From positions 1-64,000 of the forward strand of contig CAMTMP010000003.1 of assembly GCA_947073545.1 (NCBI GenBank): 64,000 nt of DNA, in the 5' to 3' direction. Each line of letters begins with the position of its first letter. Positions within the stretch are counted from its first letter, which is position 1. The notes beneath the pieces were generated by a model. The model saw only the letters and a list, made by a program, of their open reading frames with translations. It was not told the DNA's origin and did no database searches. Both the position numbers and the translations under genes were made by a program. Shown one piece after another: positions 35,429 through 43,924 of the stretch. Origin of the DNA: an uncultured bacterium. Lineage in GTDB: Bacteria > Bacillota > Clostridia > Lachnospirales > Lachnospiraceae.

Positions 35429-35467
35429 ATGGAGAGGTTTTGGAACGTGAACGATGATGAAAGATAG
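35429..35467 (+). other. Possible 12-codon leader ORF (MERFWNVNDDER)
   Basis: GGAGGA sits 5 bases before ATG 35429; the peptide ends with TAG at 35465-35467, overlapping the start of the next gene by 14 bases in another frame. The main gene has only a weak ribosome site, so reinitiation from this mini-ORF is plausible. No other support. Confidence 0.3.
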
Positions 35468-36527
35468 GATTTACGTCTGCCACACCTATTATCATGTGTA
35501 TGTGGCATGTTTGAAAGAACTGAATCTGGAGCGGGAAAAACGGGGCAGCGCCACCCTTGTCATGAGCACCATGTCCAACGATTTCGGGGATTTAAAGGAG
35601 CGGGCTTTGGCCTGCGGACTCTTTGAGGCGGTGTATATGTTCGAGGAGAAGGAGGACGTCAATTTCCCGGAGATTATGAAGTATCATGTGGACAGGGGAA
35701 ATCTGCTCTTGAATTTACTGGCCCGCGTCCGTTATACGAAGCTTCTTGGCAGGGCGCAGGAACCGTATGTGCCGGTTGACTTTAAAGCGTATAAGGAGAT
35801 TTACGTGTTCTGCGATTCCGACCCGATCGGTTATTATTTAAGCTATAAAAAAATACATTATCACGCGCTGGAGGACGGACTGGACTGTATCAGCACTTAC
35901 GATACCGCCCGCTTCGACAACAGAGGACATTTTAAGCTGAAGGCGTTTCTCGCTTCTTTGAATCTCATTTTCATTCAAAACGGATGGGGGAAATACTGTC
36001 TGGATATGGAGGTCAACGATATTTCCGTTCTGCCCTATCCCTGCCCCAAATACATCGAACAGTCCAGACAGGAACTGGCGGACGCGCTCACGAAGGAGGA
36101 TAAGGCGCTTCTGGTGCGGCTGTTTATCGCCAATATCGGTGAAATAGAAGAAAAACTGGCTACGGGAAAGGACAACGTGCTTCTTTTGACGGAGCCGCTG
36201 TGTGAGCTGGATGTGCGGGAGAAGATCTTTCGGGATTGCATTGACCTGCATGGTCAAATAGCGGGAGCAGAGTCCGTGATCCTGATTAAACCGCATCCCA
36301 GAGATCTTTTGAACTATGAAGAGAAATTTTCGGAGCATATTGTGCTCGATCGGAAATTTCCGATGGAAGTGTTGAACTATATCGAAGGGCTGATTTTCCG
36401 CAGGGTCATCTCTGTCTTTACGGTGGTGCGAAACATCCGATTTGCCGAGGAGATCGTCTATCTGGGTGAAGATTTTATGGATCAGTATGAAGATCCGAAG
36501 CTGCACCGGCAGAATGAGGAGATCTGA
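35454..36527 (+). CDS. Bacterial sialyltransferase-like (nonulosonic acid) glycosyltransferase
   Basis: 357 residues from ATG 35454 (or ATG 35457). The N terminus DRIYVCHTYYHVYVACLKEL looks like GT52-type enzymes. Two hallmarks of bacterial sialyltransferases are seen: the D/E-D/E-G motif in YHALEDGLD (Glu140-Asp141-Gly142) and the H-P motif in ILIKPHPRD (281-282). A later ISVFTVV could be the S/T motif. These bind CMP and catalyse transfer. Placed after pseF and pseI, it most likely attaches the CMP-activated pseudaminic-type acid to the glycan. GT52 or the polysialyltransferase-like group are both possible. Confidence 0.75.
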   Translation: MMKDRIYVCHTYYHVYVACLKELNLEREKRGSATLVMSTMSNDFGDLKERALACGLFEAVYMFEEKEDVNFPEIMKYHVDRGNLLLNLLARVRYTKLLGRAQEPYVPVDFKAYKEIYVFCDSDPIGYYLSYKKIHYHALEDGLDCISTYDTARFDNRGHFKLKAFLASLNLIFIQNGWGKYCLDMEVNDISVLPYPCPKYIEQSRQELADALTKEDKALLVRLFIANIGEIEEKLATGKDNVLLLTEPLCELDVREKIFRDCIDLHGQIAGAESVILIKPHPRDLLNYEEKFSEHIVLDRKFPMEVLNYIEGLIFRRVISVFTVVRNIRFAEEIVYLGEDFMDQYEDPKLHRQNEEI

Positions 36528-36587
36528 ATGGGAAAAGCGTATGTCCGGCGGAATATTTGCGATTTGGATGACAGAAAACAGTGAAAT

Positions 36588-36616
36588 TTGCGCAAAGTGT
36601 GTACTTGTGGTATACT
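36588..36616 (+). promoter_or_regulatory. Promoter for the ABC exporter operon
   Basis: TTGCGC, 17-base spacer, TATACT preceded by TGG (extended -10), about 105 bases before ATG 36721. Same TGTGGTATACT core as 42357 and 43808. It starts the exporter-gtrA-acyltransferase run. Confidence 0.65.
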
Positions 36617-36720
36617 CGATGGAAGCTAAGCCGGGCGGAAGGAGCGTTTTGGGTGTAAGGCCCGGCGGATCAATACGGGCGCGGGAAAAATTGCAGTCCG
36701 CTTTTAGAAGGAACCTGACA

Positions 36721-38475
36721 ATGGGAAAGATTTTAAGGAAAATGAATGTCCTGCTGGATGGCAGGCAGAAGCGCGCTATGGCAGCGCTTATCGTTATGAT
36801 GCTGATTGGCGGTGTGCTGGAGAGTCTTGGCGTTTCTATGCTGGTGCCCATTGTGTCCGTGGTGATGGACCCGGAATCGGTTACGGAGAGCGGTATTCTC
36901 TCCTCGGTTTATGAGTGGCTTGGGATGGAGAGCAACGCCCAGTTTGCCATGTTTCTGCTGCTTTCTTTTGTGGGAATGACGGTAATTAAAAATATATATC
37001 TCTTCTTTCAGCAGAAGGCGCAGCTTAAATTTGTCTACACGAACCAGTTCGCCACTTCGAGACGCATGATGATCAATTTTATGCAGCGTCCCTACGAATA
37101 TTACCTGAATGCAGATACGTCCGTCATCCAGCGCAATATCACATCTGACGTCAACAATATGTACGGGCTGATTTTAAGCTGCCTGCAGCTTTTCAGCGAG
37201 TGCATTGTATTTGTCTGTCTGGTGACAGCGCTTTTTCTCTATTCCGACGCGATGATGATTGTGACGGTGGCGGCGCTTATGGTGGCGCTTCTGTTTGTGA
37301 TTAAAAAGGTGTTAAAGCCCATTATGATAAAAGCGGGGCAGGACAATCAGGATTATTACAGCGGGCTGTATAAATGGATCGAGCAGTCGGTGATGGGAAT
37401 TAAGGAAATCAAGATCGGCTGTAAGGAAAACTACTTTATCAATGAGTATGCAAAATGCGGGGCGGGTTATGTCAGCTCCGTACAGAAATATAATCTCTTT
37501 AACGCGACCCCCAGACTTTTGATCGAGACGGTATGTATAGCCGGTATGGTGGGTTACTTTGTGCTGTCTATCGGGCAGGGGACGCAGATGAAAGAGCTTC
37601 TGCCGCAGCTTTCCGCTCTGGCGGCGGCGGCCATGCGTCTGCTTCCAAGCGTGAACCGCATCAATAATTACCAGACTTCGATCTCCTATTTCGAGCCTTT
37701 CTTTATGGGAGTCAGCGATAATTTGCAGGAAGAGATTCACGACGGCAGCGTGACTTACGATGCGGAAGCGTATAAGCAAAGGCAGAGCGTGGAAAAACTG
37801 CCGCTGGAAAAGATGATCCGGCTGGAGGATATCACCTATAAATATCCGAATACGGAGACGCATATTTTTGACCATGCGGATATGGAGATTCCGATTGGAT
37901 CTTCGGTGGGCATCGTGGGCGTCACGGGTGCGGGTAAGACGACGATTGTGGATATTCTGCTGGGGCTTTTGCAGATGGAGAGCGGACGGATTCTGGCGGA
38001 CGGAACGGACGTAAGCGGCCATTATGCGGCGTGGCTGAAAAATATAGGCTATATTCCCCAGACAATATTTATGATAGACGATTCCATTCGCAAAAATGTG
38101 GCTTTCGGTGTGCCGGAGGAGGAGATCGACGATGAGAAGGTCTGGCGTGCTTTGAAAGAAGCGGCGCTGGATGATTTTGTAAGGAGCCTGCCGGAGGGCG
38201 TGGAAACGGGAATCGGTGAGCGCGGCATCCGTATTTCGGGCGGGCAGAGGCAGCGAATCAGCATTGCCAGAGCGCTCTATGAGGACCCGGAGGTGCTTGT
38301 GCTGGATGAGGCGACTTCCGCGCTGGACAATGAGACGGAGGCAGCGATTATGGATTCTATCAACAGACTGCACGGGAGAAAGACGCTGGTGATTATCGCG
38401 CACAGACTGCAGACCATTGAGAAATGTGATATGGTGTATCGTGTAGCAGCGGGGAAAATTTCCCGCGAGAGATAA
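36721..38475 (+). CDS. ABC exporter, lipid-linked oligosaccharide flippase type
   Basis: 584 residues from ATG 36721; a longer frame back to 36442 overlaps the previous gene and is rejected. Residues 1-320 hold six helices of the type-IV exporter fold; about 365-584 form the ATPase: VTGAGKTTIVDILLGLL Walker A (from residue 401), Q-loop at YIPQTIF, ISGGQRQRISIARALYEDP signature, VLVLDEATSALD Walker B and VIIAHRLQTI H-loop. It resembles PglK/MsbA half-transporters. With Pgl-type genes nearby, a lipid-linked oligosaccharide flippase is the best guess. It is the only flippase candidate in the window for complete repeat units. Its last residues and stop are part of the 58-bp tandem repeat. Confidence 0.88.
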   Translation: MGKILRKMNVLLDGRQKRAMAALIVMMLIGGVLESLGVSMLVPIVSVVMDPESVTESGILSSVYEWLGMESNAQFAMFLLLSFVGMTVIKNIYLFFQQKAQLKFVYTNQFATSRRMMINFMQRPYEYYLNADTSVIQRNITSDVNNMYGLILSCLQLFSECIVFVCLVTALFLYSDAMMIVTVAALMVALLFVIKKVLKPIMIKAGQDNQDYYSGLYKWIEQSVMGIKEIKIGCKENYFINEYAKCGAGYVSSVQKYNLFNATPRLLIETVCIAGMVGYFVLSIGQGTQMKELLPQLSALAAAAMRLLPSVNRINNYQTSISYFEPFFMGVSDNLQEEIHDGSVTYDAEAYKQRQSVEKLPLEKMIRLEDITYKYPNTETHIFDHADMEIPIGSSVGIVGVTGAGKTTIVDILLGLLQMESGRILADGTDVSGHYAAWLKNIGYIPQTIFMIDDSIRKNVAFGVPEEEIDDEKVWRALKEAALDDFVRSLPEGVETGIGERGIRISGGQRQRISIARALYEDPEVLVLDEATSALDNETEAAIMDSINRLHGRKTLVIIAHRLQTIEKCDMVYRVAAGKISRER

Positions 38476-38582
38476 GAGCGAGAGAAAGAGTAAAGAGGGA
38501 AATTATCCCCAGGAAAATTTCCCGCGAACGATAACAGGAGTGGGAAGACTAAGAGGGAAATTATCCCCGGGAAAATTTTCCG
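38451..38582 (+). repeat. Tandem direct repeat, about 58 bp x 2.3
   Basis: GGAAAATTTCCCGCGA begins at 38453 and 38512, and a diverged third copy GGAAAATTTTCCGTGA begins at 38570, giving a period of 58-59. Each unit also holds AGAGGGAAATTATCCCC (38494-38510 and 38552-38568). GGGGAAAATTTCCC and GGGAAATTATCCCC are near-palindromes that could pair with each other. The array starts inside the last codons of the ABC gene and ends just before gtrA. Confidence 0.85.
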
Positions 38583-38604
38583 TGAGAGATATGGGAGAAA
38601 ACGT

Positions 38605-39045
38605 ATGAAAAAATTATGGGATTTCGGATGGGGAATGTATAAGAAGCATGAAGAGGGAATCAACTATCTGATCTTCGGATTTCTGGCTTTTGTGCTGAAC
38701 TATATTCTGTATTTCCTTTTTGCGGATACCATTGCCATGCACTATATGGCGGCGACGGTTCTGTCATGGGTGCTGACGGTGGTGTTTGCCTACTGGACGA
38801 ACCGGACGTTTGTGTTTAAGAGCGGGAATAAGGAGAGAGCTTCTGTTGTGAGGGAGTTCGTCTCTTTTATCGGTGCGAGGGTGGCCACGGAAGTGCTGGA
38901 GATTGCGCTGATGTATGTGCTGGTGGATCTTTGTTCCATGAATGACAAGATTTCCAAACTGATCTGTCAGGTGCTTGTGATTCTGGCGAACTATGTGCTC
39001 AGTAAAATCTGGATATTTAAGGATGCCTCCAAGAAGGCAGAATGA
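38605..39045 (+). CDS. GtrA family membrane protein
   Basis: 146 residues with four helices, the normal GtrA size. GINYLIFGFLAFVLNYILYFLF begins helix 1 (about 18-40); YWTNRTFVFKSG follows helix 2, and NYVLSKIWIFKD ends helix 4. Both the W-x-N-R-x-x-V-F and the S-K-x-x-I-F signatures are family landmarks. GtrA proteins flip undecaprenyl-phosphate sugars outward, pairing with GtrB-like transferases at 8099 or 47706 and GT-C transferases. GGGAG precedes ATG 38605 just after the tandem repeats. Confidence 0.9.
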   Translation: MKKLWDFGWGMYKKHEEGINYLIFGFLAFVLNYILYFLFADTIAMHYMAATVLSWVLTVVFAYWTNRTFVFKSGNKERASVVREFVSFIGARVATEVLEIALMYVLVDLCSMNDKISKLICQVLVILANYVLSKIWIFKDASKKAE

Positions 39046-39102
39046 TAGAGAGATTTTCGGAAGCAGACGTATAGCTGCGGAAAGGAAGCGGAAAAGAGAG
39101 AA

Positions 39103-40185
39103 ATGAAATCGGGAAGTAAGAGACAGGCTAATTTTGAGCTGCTGCGCATTTTGGCAATGCTTATGATTATCTCGCTTCATTATCTGGTGAAGGGTGGGAT
39201 TGCGGTGCCGTTTCCCTTTTCTGCAAGGGAGAATCCGGTTGGTGTCTGCGCATGGCTGGTCGAGGCTTTCTGCATTGTGGCGGTGAACTGTTATGTGCTG
39301 CTCTCCGGGTATTTTTTGACGGAATCGGGATGGAAGCCGGGACGAATAGGGACACTGGTTGGTCAGGTTCTTTTTTATTCCCTGCTGATTCCCGTTTTTC
39401 TTTTTGCGGTTGGCGTGGTGTCCGCATCGCAGCTCGGCCTTTATGGCTGGATCGGTTTTGCGTTCCCGTTTGGCACGGAGCATTACTGGTTTGCGACGGC
39501 TTATCTGTTGATGTATCTGTTTGCGCCTTTTCTGGCGGCGGGTATGGAAAAAATGGACAGACGTAAGCTGCAGATTGTGCTGGTGTTTCTTCTGGCATTC
39601 TTCTCACTGGAGAAAACCCTTCTCCCCCTGCGCCTTGCCACGGACCGTTACGGCTATGATTTCGGGTGGTTTCTGTGTCTGTTCGTGCTGGCTGGCTATA
39701 TCAGGAAATATGGCATTGGGTGGATGGAAAAGCAGTCTCGTGCGGTGGCGGGGTATGTGATTTCCTGTCTGTGCATATGGCTGCTGGCTGTTTTTTTCAA
39801 TGCGCACAGCGTCGACGGGGGCGATGCGTTTGCCTATTATGCGGATATGCTTTACTCTTACAATCATTTTTTGTGCCTTGCGGGTGCGGTTTCCCTCTTT
39901 TATGTGTTTAAAAATATGCGTGTCAGGGACGGGCGTTTTGAGGAAGCAGTGAGAAAGCTCGCACCTTATACATTCGGCGTGTATCTGTTACATGAGCATA
40001 TTTTGGTGCGGTACGAGTGGATGAGATGGCTTGGCGTGGAGAACGTAAAGAAAAGTTTTCTCTTTGTGCCGCATTTGATTTTATGTGTGGTTATCGTTTA
40101 TGGAATCGGGACGGCTGTGGATTTTGCGCGGGCATGGGTGTTTGCGCGGGTGGCGGCTGCGGTTGGGAATGTGCCGCAGCGATGA
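39103..40185 (+). CDS. Membrane acyltransferase (acyltransferase-3 family)
   Basis: 360 residues, about ten helices. NFELLRILAMLMIISLHYLV at the N terminus carries the R-x-x-A and catalytic His of the acyltransferase-3 family. NCYVLLSGYFLTES, EHYWFATAYLLMYLFAPFLA and the late FGVYLLHEHILVRYEW are other landmarks. It probably O-acetylates a sugar of the surface glycan from the membrane. AAGGAAGCGG lies upstream. It follows gtrA by 57 bases and precedes the GT-C protein by 27. Confidence 0.88.
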   Translation: MKSGSKRQANFELLRILAMLMIISLHYLVKGGIAVPFPFSARENPVGVCAWLVEAFCIVAVNCYVLLSGYFLTESGWKPGRIGTLVGQVLFYSLLIPVFLFAVGVVSASQLGLYGWIGFAFPFGTEHYWFATAYLLMYLFAPFLAAGMEKMDRRKLQIVLVFLLAFFSLEKTLLPLRLATDRYGYDFGWFLCLFVLAGYIRKYGIGWMEKQSRAVAGYVISCLCIWLLAVFFNAHSVDGGDAFAYYADMLYSYNHFLCLAGAVSLFYVFKNMRVRDGRFEEAVRKLAPYTFGVYLLHEHILVRYEWMRWLGVENVKKSFLFVPHLILCVVIVYGIGTAVDFARAWVFARVAAAVGNVPQR

Positions 40186-40212
40186 CGCCGGGATTTTGGG
40201 AAGGACGGGATT

Positions 40213-42285
40213 GTGTCTGTGTATCGGAAATATCATAAATTCATAGAGAACGGGCTGTTTCCGGCCATTCTTCTGCTGTATCCGTTTCTGATCGTCAATC
40301 AGGGGATTGACGTGGCGGATTCGACTTACAGTCTGACTAATTTTCAGTTTTTTGACTCCATGGACGGGACATGGATGGTGGCGACGTTTCTCTCCAATGC
40401 GGTGGGGTGGTTCCTTATGCATCTTCCTTTTGGGGGGACGTTTCTTGGCATGAAATGTTATACCACGCTTGTGCAGTCGGCGACGGCACTCATGGTTTAT
40501 TTCGGACTGAAAAATCGGATAGCTGCGCCACTTTTATTTTTGGGGGAATTTCTTGCGCTGGGACTCTGCTGGTGCCCGTCCACGATCCTGTACAACTATC
40601 TGACGTATTTTTTGATGACGGCTGCGACTTTGCTGCTTTATCGGGGGCTTGCGGGCGGCAATGCGGCAGAAACGGTTTTTGAGGACGGGCCGCGTGTGAG
40701 AGCGGATGGGTGTTTGGCGTGCGGAGACGGGAAAGGGACGTGTGACAAAAGAAGACGGCTTTGTTTTGCGGCGGCGGGTGTCTGTCTCGGAGTCAATGTG
40801 GCGGTGCGGATGCCGAATGTGGTGCAGGCGGCCTTTATTCTGGCGGTCTGGTTTGGGGTTTGGCTGATCTGCAGGCAGGGAGCCGGGAAGACACAGGGGA
40901 GTCAGGCGGGCGGTATGACGGCGGAGGCAGACCGTGTGGGCGTTCGCAGGGCCAAGATGGAGAAGGGGAGGTATTCGCTGCCCTGGAGTGCGCTTTTTTC
41001 GGTTACCGGGTGGTGTATGCTGGGCTATGCGCTCGGTTTTGGGGGACTTTTGGCGGTGATTTGCGCCCGTTACGGGGCGGCGGCTTACCCGAATATGATT
41101 TATACCATGTTTGCCATGACGGAACAGGCGGTTGACTATAAACCCACGTCCATGTTGACGGGGATGTTTGGGGATTATGCAAAGGGACTGTACTGGCTGG
41201 CATTTGCGGGCGTATGTATCGCGGCGGCAGGCTTTGCGTTTTGGACACGGGAGAGACTTTACGGTGCAGAGAAACGAGGCGGGCAGCAGGGCAGGGAAAA
41301 AACGGATGCGCAGGGAGAGGGCAGCAAAGAAAGCCGGACGGCATATAACATAACGGGCGTGATTATAAAGACAATGTACGTGCTGCTTCTGCTTGTACTG
41401 CTCCGTTTTTACTGGGGCAGAGGGATGTTTCATTTCCGGTATTATGAGTACGGCAACGGCTGTATGTATTATCCTGCGGTGCTGTTTCTCTTGGTGACGA
41501 TTGCGGCGGCGGTGTGTTGCCTGATCGGGGAAAAGGCGTGTGCGGAGCAGAAGATACTGGCTGCGTTCGTGCTTTTGCAGATTTTTCTGACGCCCCTTGG
41601 CAGCAACAACGATCTGTACCCAATCATCAATAATCTGTTTGTGGCGGCCCCTTTTCTGATGTGGACAGCGTGGAGCGGACTTGCGAAACGGTGTGTGGAG
41701 GACGGCGTTTACGCGTTTGTCTGGCGTGCGCCGATCGTGATTCTGATCGTATTTGTGACGGTGCAGAGCGTCGGCTCCCACGTGAATTTTGTGTTTCAGG
41801 ACGGTATTTACGGGGAGGCCCGGGACAGGTGTGTAAAGATGCCGGAAAAAGCGGCGGGTGTTTACACGAATCAGGAAAACGGCGTGCTTTTGGAGGAGCT
41901 GTCAGCTTTTGCAAAGGAGGAAGGATTGGCAGGCAGGGAGGCGATTACCTACGGCGAGCTGCCCGGTCTCCACTATTTGCTGGATATGCCGCCGGCGCTT
42001 TCTACAGGCTGGCCGGATCTGGATTCCTACCGTATGACAGAGTATACACGCGATCTGGCGGCCTTGGAAACGGAGCATAAGGCGGGGAAAGAACTGCCGG
42101 TGATCATTGTCTCCTCGGCGGTGGCGGCTTACTGGAGCGACGACGGAGAGGCGATTAACTGGTTCGGCGTGGATGTGGAAAAGATGGCTGAGGATGAAAA
42201 ACTGCGGATTCTGGGGGCGTTTGTCAGAGATCACGGCTATGTAGAGCAGTTCGGAAATGCAAGATATGTGGTTTATATGAAGTAA
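40213..42285 (+). CDS. Large multi-pass membrane protein, GT-C-like
   Basis: 690 residues from GTG 40213. About twelve helices with INQGIDVADSTYSL-type acidic loop (VNQGIDVADSTYSLTN, near residue 30) in the first outer loop. Three hydrophilic inserts interrupt the helices: DNA about 40660-40760 (Cys- and Asp/Gly-rich), 40870-40975 (Gly/Gln/Lys) and 41268-41345 (Gly/Gln/Glu/Lys). A soluble C-terminal region of about 130 residues follows the last helix. It does not match a named family for me. Role in glycan transfer is inferred from place and topology. Confidence 0.65.
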   Translation: MSVYRKYHKFIENGLFPAILLLYPFLIVNQGIDVADSTYSLTNFQFFDSMDGTWMVATFLSNAVGWFLMHLPFGGTFLGMKCYTTLVQSATALMVYFGLKNRIAAPLLFLGEFLALGLCWCPSTILYNYLTYFLMTAATLLLYRGLAGGNAAETVFEDGPRVRADGCLACGDGKGTCDKRRRLCFAAAGVCLGVNVAVRMPNVVQAAFILAVWFGVWLICRQGAGKTQGSQAGGMTAEADRVGVRRAKMEKGRYSLPWSALFSVTGWCMLGYALGFGGLLAVICARYGAAAYPNMIYTMFAMTEQAVDYKPTSMLTGMFGDYAKGLYWLAFAGVCIAAAGFAFWTRERLYGAEKRGGQQGREKTDAQGEGSKESRTAYNITGVIIKTMYVLLLLVLLRFYWGRGMFHFRYYEYGNGCMYYPAVLFLLVTIAAAVCCLIGEKACAEQKILAAFVLLQIFLTPLGSNNDLYPIINNLFVAAPFLMWTAWSGLAKRCVEDGVYAFVWRAPIVILIVFVTVQSVGSHVNFVFQDGIYGEARDRCVKMPEKAAGVYTNQENGVLLEELSAFAKEEGLAGREAITYGELPGLHYLLDMPPALSTGWPDLDSYRMTEYTRDLAALETEHKAGKELPVIIVSSAVAAYWSDDGEAINWFGVDVEKMAEDEKLRILGAFVRDHGYVEQFGNARYVVYMK

Positions 42286-42315
42286 TAGGTTGCATATAAA
42301 AATTATGAATTGTAA

Positions 42316-42337
42316 CATTATGTTTTCAAACATAATG
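42316..42337. promoter_or_regulatory. Palindromic operator candidate
   Basis: CATTATGTTT-TC-AAACATAATG is a perfect 10-bp inverted repeat ending at the base before the -35 box of the next promoter. A third half-site (ACAAACATA) follows. It is in the most AT-rich stretch of this region. A repressor site is likely, regulator unknown. Confidence 0.5.
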
Positions 42338-42365
42338 TTTACAAACATATAAATTGTGGTATACT
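42338..42365 (+). promoter_or_regulatory. Promoter for the ATPase gene
   Basis: TTTACA, 16-base spacer, TGG-TATACT extended -10. ATG 42411 is 45 bases downstream. It gives the ATPase its own transcription unit within the glycan locus. Confidence 0.65.
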
Positions 42366-42410
42366 CTTTTTATAGGGGATAGCAGAAGGCGCAGACAGTC
42401 CGGAGGGTAT

Positions 42411-43790
42411 ATGGAACAATTTGTAGACCGCGAGCTGGAGATCGGCACGCTTGAAAAAGAATATGAAAAAAAAGGCGCTTCGCTGGTCATTGTATACGGC
42501 CGGAGGCGGGTGGGGAAGACGACGCTGCTCTCGGAATTTATGAAAAGAAAAAAGGCGTTGTACTTTCTGGCTACGCAGGAAGCGGAGGCGCTTAACCGAA
42601 GCGCGTTTCAGGAGAAAGCGGCGGCTTTTATCGATAGCGACCTTCTGGCGGAGATGTCCGCAGACAGGTGGGATACCATTTTTAAGGCGATTGTCTCCTG
42701 CCACTGGGAGGCGAAGCCGGTTTTGATTATAGACGAGTTTCAATATCTGGGAAAGGCAAACCCGGCATTTCCTTCTGTCTTTCAGAGGATATGGGACGAG
42801 ATTTTGATGAAAAGTTCTGTCATGGTGATTCTGTGCGGCTCTCTCATTTCCATGATGGTATCCCAGACGCTTTCCTACAACAGTCCGCTGTATGGGAGGC
42901 GGACGGCGCAGATTCGTCTCAAGCAGATACCGTTTCGGTACTACTGCAAATTTGTTCCGGGGCTGTCCAGAAAAGAGCGGATCGAGCGTTACGCGGTGAC
43001 AGGCGGCGTTCCCAGATATATCGAGTCTTTCTCGGATTGTCCGGATATTTTTGCGGGCATTGAAGAAAACATACTAAACCGCACGGGCTATCTGTATGAG
43101 GAGCCGCATTTTTTGTTACAGCAGGAGGTGGCGGAGGTGGGCGGTTATTTTTCCGTTCTGCGCGCCATTGCGTTCGGGAGGACGAAGCTATCGGAAATCG
43201 CCTCTTTTATGGAAGCAAAAGCCACCGATCTGACCAGAACGTTGAAAACTCTCATAGAGCTTGACCTGGTACAGCGGGAGGTGCCGGTTACGGAGGAAAA
43301 TCCGGAAAAGAGCAAAAAGGGTCTCTACCGGATTACGGATTACTATATCCGATTCTGGCTCACCATGATTTATTCCAATCAGGGGGATATCGAGCAGGGA
43401 AACACAACATATGTTATTGAAAAGATAAGGGAAAGTTTTGTGCGAAGCCATGCGGCCTTTGTCTACGAAGATATCTGCCGTGAAGAGCTGGCGGTGAGGA
43501 ATGACCTTCCCTGTCATTTTTCAAAGATTGGGCGGTATTGGGACAAAAATACAGAGATCGACGTTGTGGCGTTAAACGAGGAAGAGGGCGCTATCCTGTT
43601 CGGGGAATGTAAATATTGGAGCGGGCAGGTAGATGTGGATGTTTTTTATCGGCTTCAGGAAAAAGCCCGGCGGGTGGCGTGGCACAAGGACAACAGGAAA
43701 GAACTGTACTGCATCTTTTCCATGAGCGGATTCAGCCCCCGCCTGCAAGAACTGGCTGACAGCCGGGGCGACCTGATTTTGTCAGAGTAG
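42411..43790 (+). CDS. AAA ATPase of the archaeal-type ATPase/DUF234 family
   Basis: 459 residues from ATG 42411 with CGGAGGG before. N-terminal ATPase: FVDRELEIGTLEKEYEKKG, YGRRRVGKTTLLSEFM Walker A (about residues 28-43), VLIIDEFQYLGKANPAF Walker B and VILCGSLISMMVSQTL sensor. RYAVTGGVPRYIESF follows, then a winged-helix region (TKLSEIASFMEAKATDLTRT). The C-terminal DUF234 part has NTEIDVVALNEEEGAILFGE-type residues ending in E-C-K, a PD-(D/E)XK-like nuclease pattern. The family is widespread, often in accessory DNA, with poorly known function. Nothing links it to sugars. Eight A in a row (42466-42473) lie early in the gene. Confidence 0.88.
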   Translation: MEQFVDRELEIGTLEKEYEKKGASLVIVYGRRRVGKTTLLSEFMKRKKALYFLATQEAEALNRSAFQEKAAAFIDSDLLAEMSADRWDTIFKAIVSCHWEAKPVLIIDEFQYLGKANPAFPSVFQRIWDEILMKSSVMVILCGSLISMMVSQTLSYNSPLYGRRTAQIRLKQIPFRYYCKFVPGLSRKERIERYAVTGGVPRYIESFSDCPDIFAGIEENILNRTGYLYEEPHFLLQQEVAEVGGYFSVLRAIAFGRTKLSEIASFMEAKATDLTRTLKTLIELDLVQREVPVTEENPEKSKKGLYRITDYYIRFWLTMIYSNQGDIEQGNTTYVIEKIRESFVRSHAAFVYEDICREELAVRNDLPCHFSKIGRYWDKNTEIDVVALNEEEGAILFGECKYWSGQVDVDVFYRLQEKARRVAWHKDNRKELYCIFSMSGFSPRLQELADSRGDLILSE

Positions 43791-43807
43791 GAATTTGGAG
43801 CATAGTG

Positions 43808-43883
43808 TGGTATACTAGGTGCGTGATGGCAATGAGCAGTGCCGCTCCGCAAAATGGCAAAATGAATGCCTGCATTCGATTTT
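43808..43883 (+). promoter_or_regulatory. Extended -10 promoter and leader hairpin for the WecE-like gene
   Basis: TGG-TATACT (43808-43816) lacks a good -35. In the leader, AAAATGAATGC (43859-43869) pairs with GCATTCGATTTT (43872-43883) over 2 bases. The hairpin core resembles the ATGCGATTTT piece of the B and C elements, so it may be a degraded relative. Confidence 0.45.
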
Positions 43884-43924
43884 GACAGATTGCAGGGCTG
43901 AGCGAAAGAGAAAGCGAGAAAATC

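Noticed and set aside
40534-41781. 415-codon minus-strand open frame opposite the 40213 gene
   Set aside because: Shadow of a membrane-protein gene; His/Arg/Lys-rich, with no helices or motifs.
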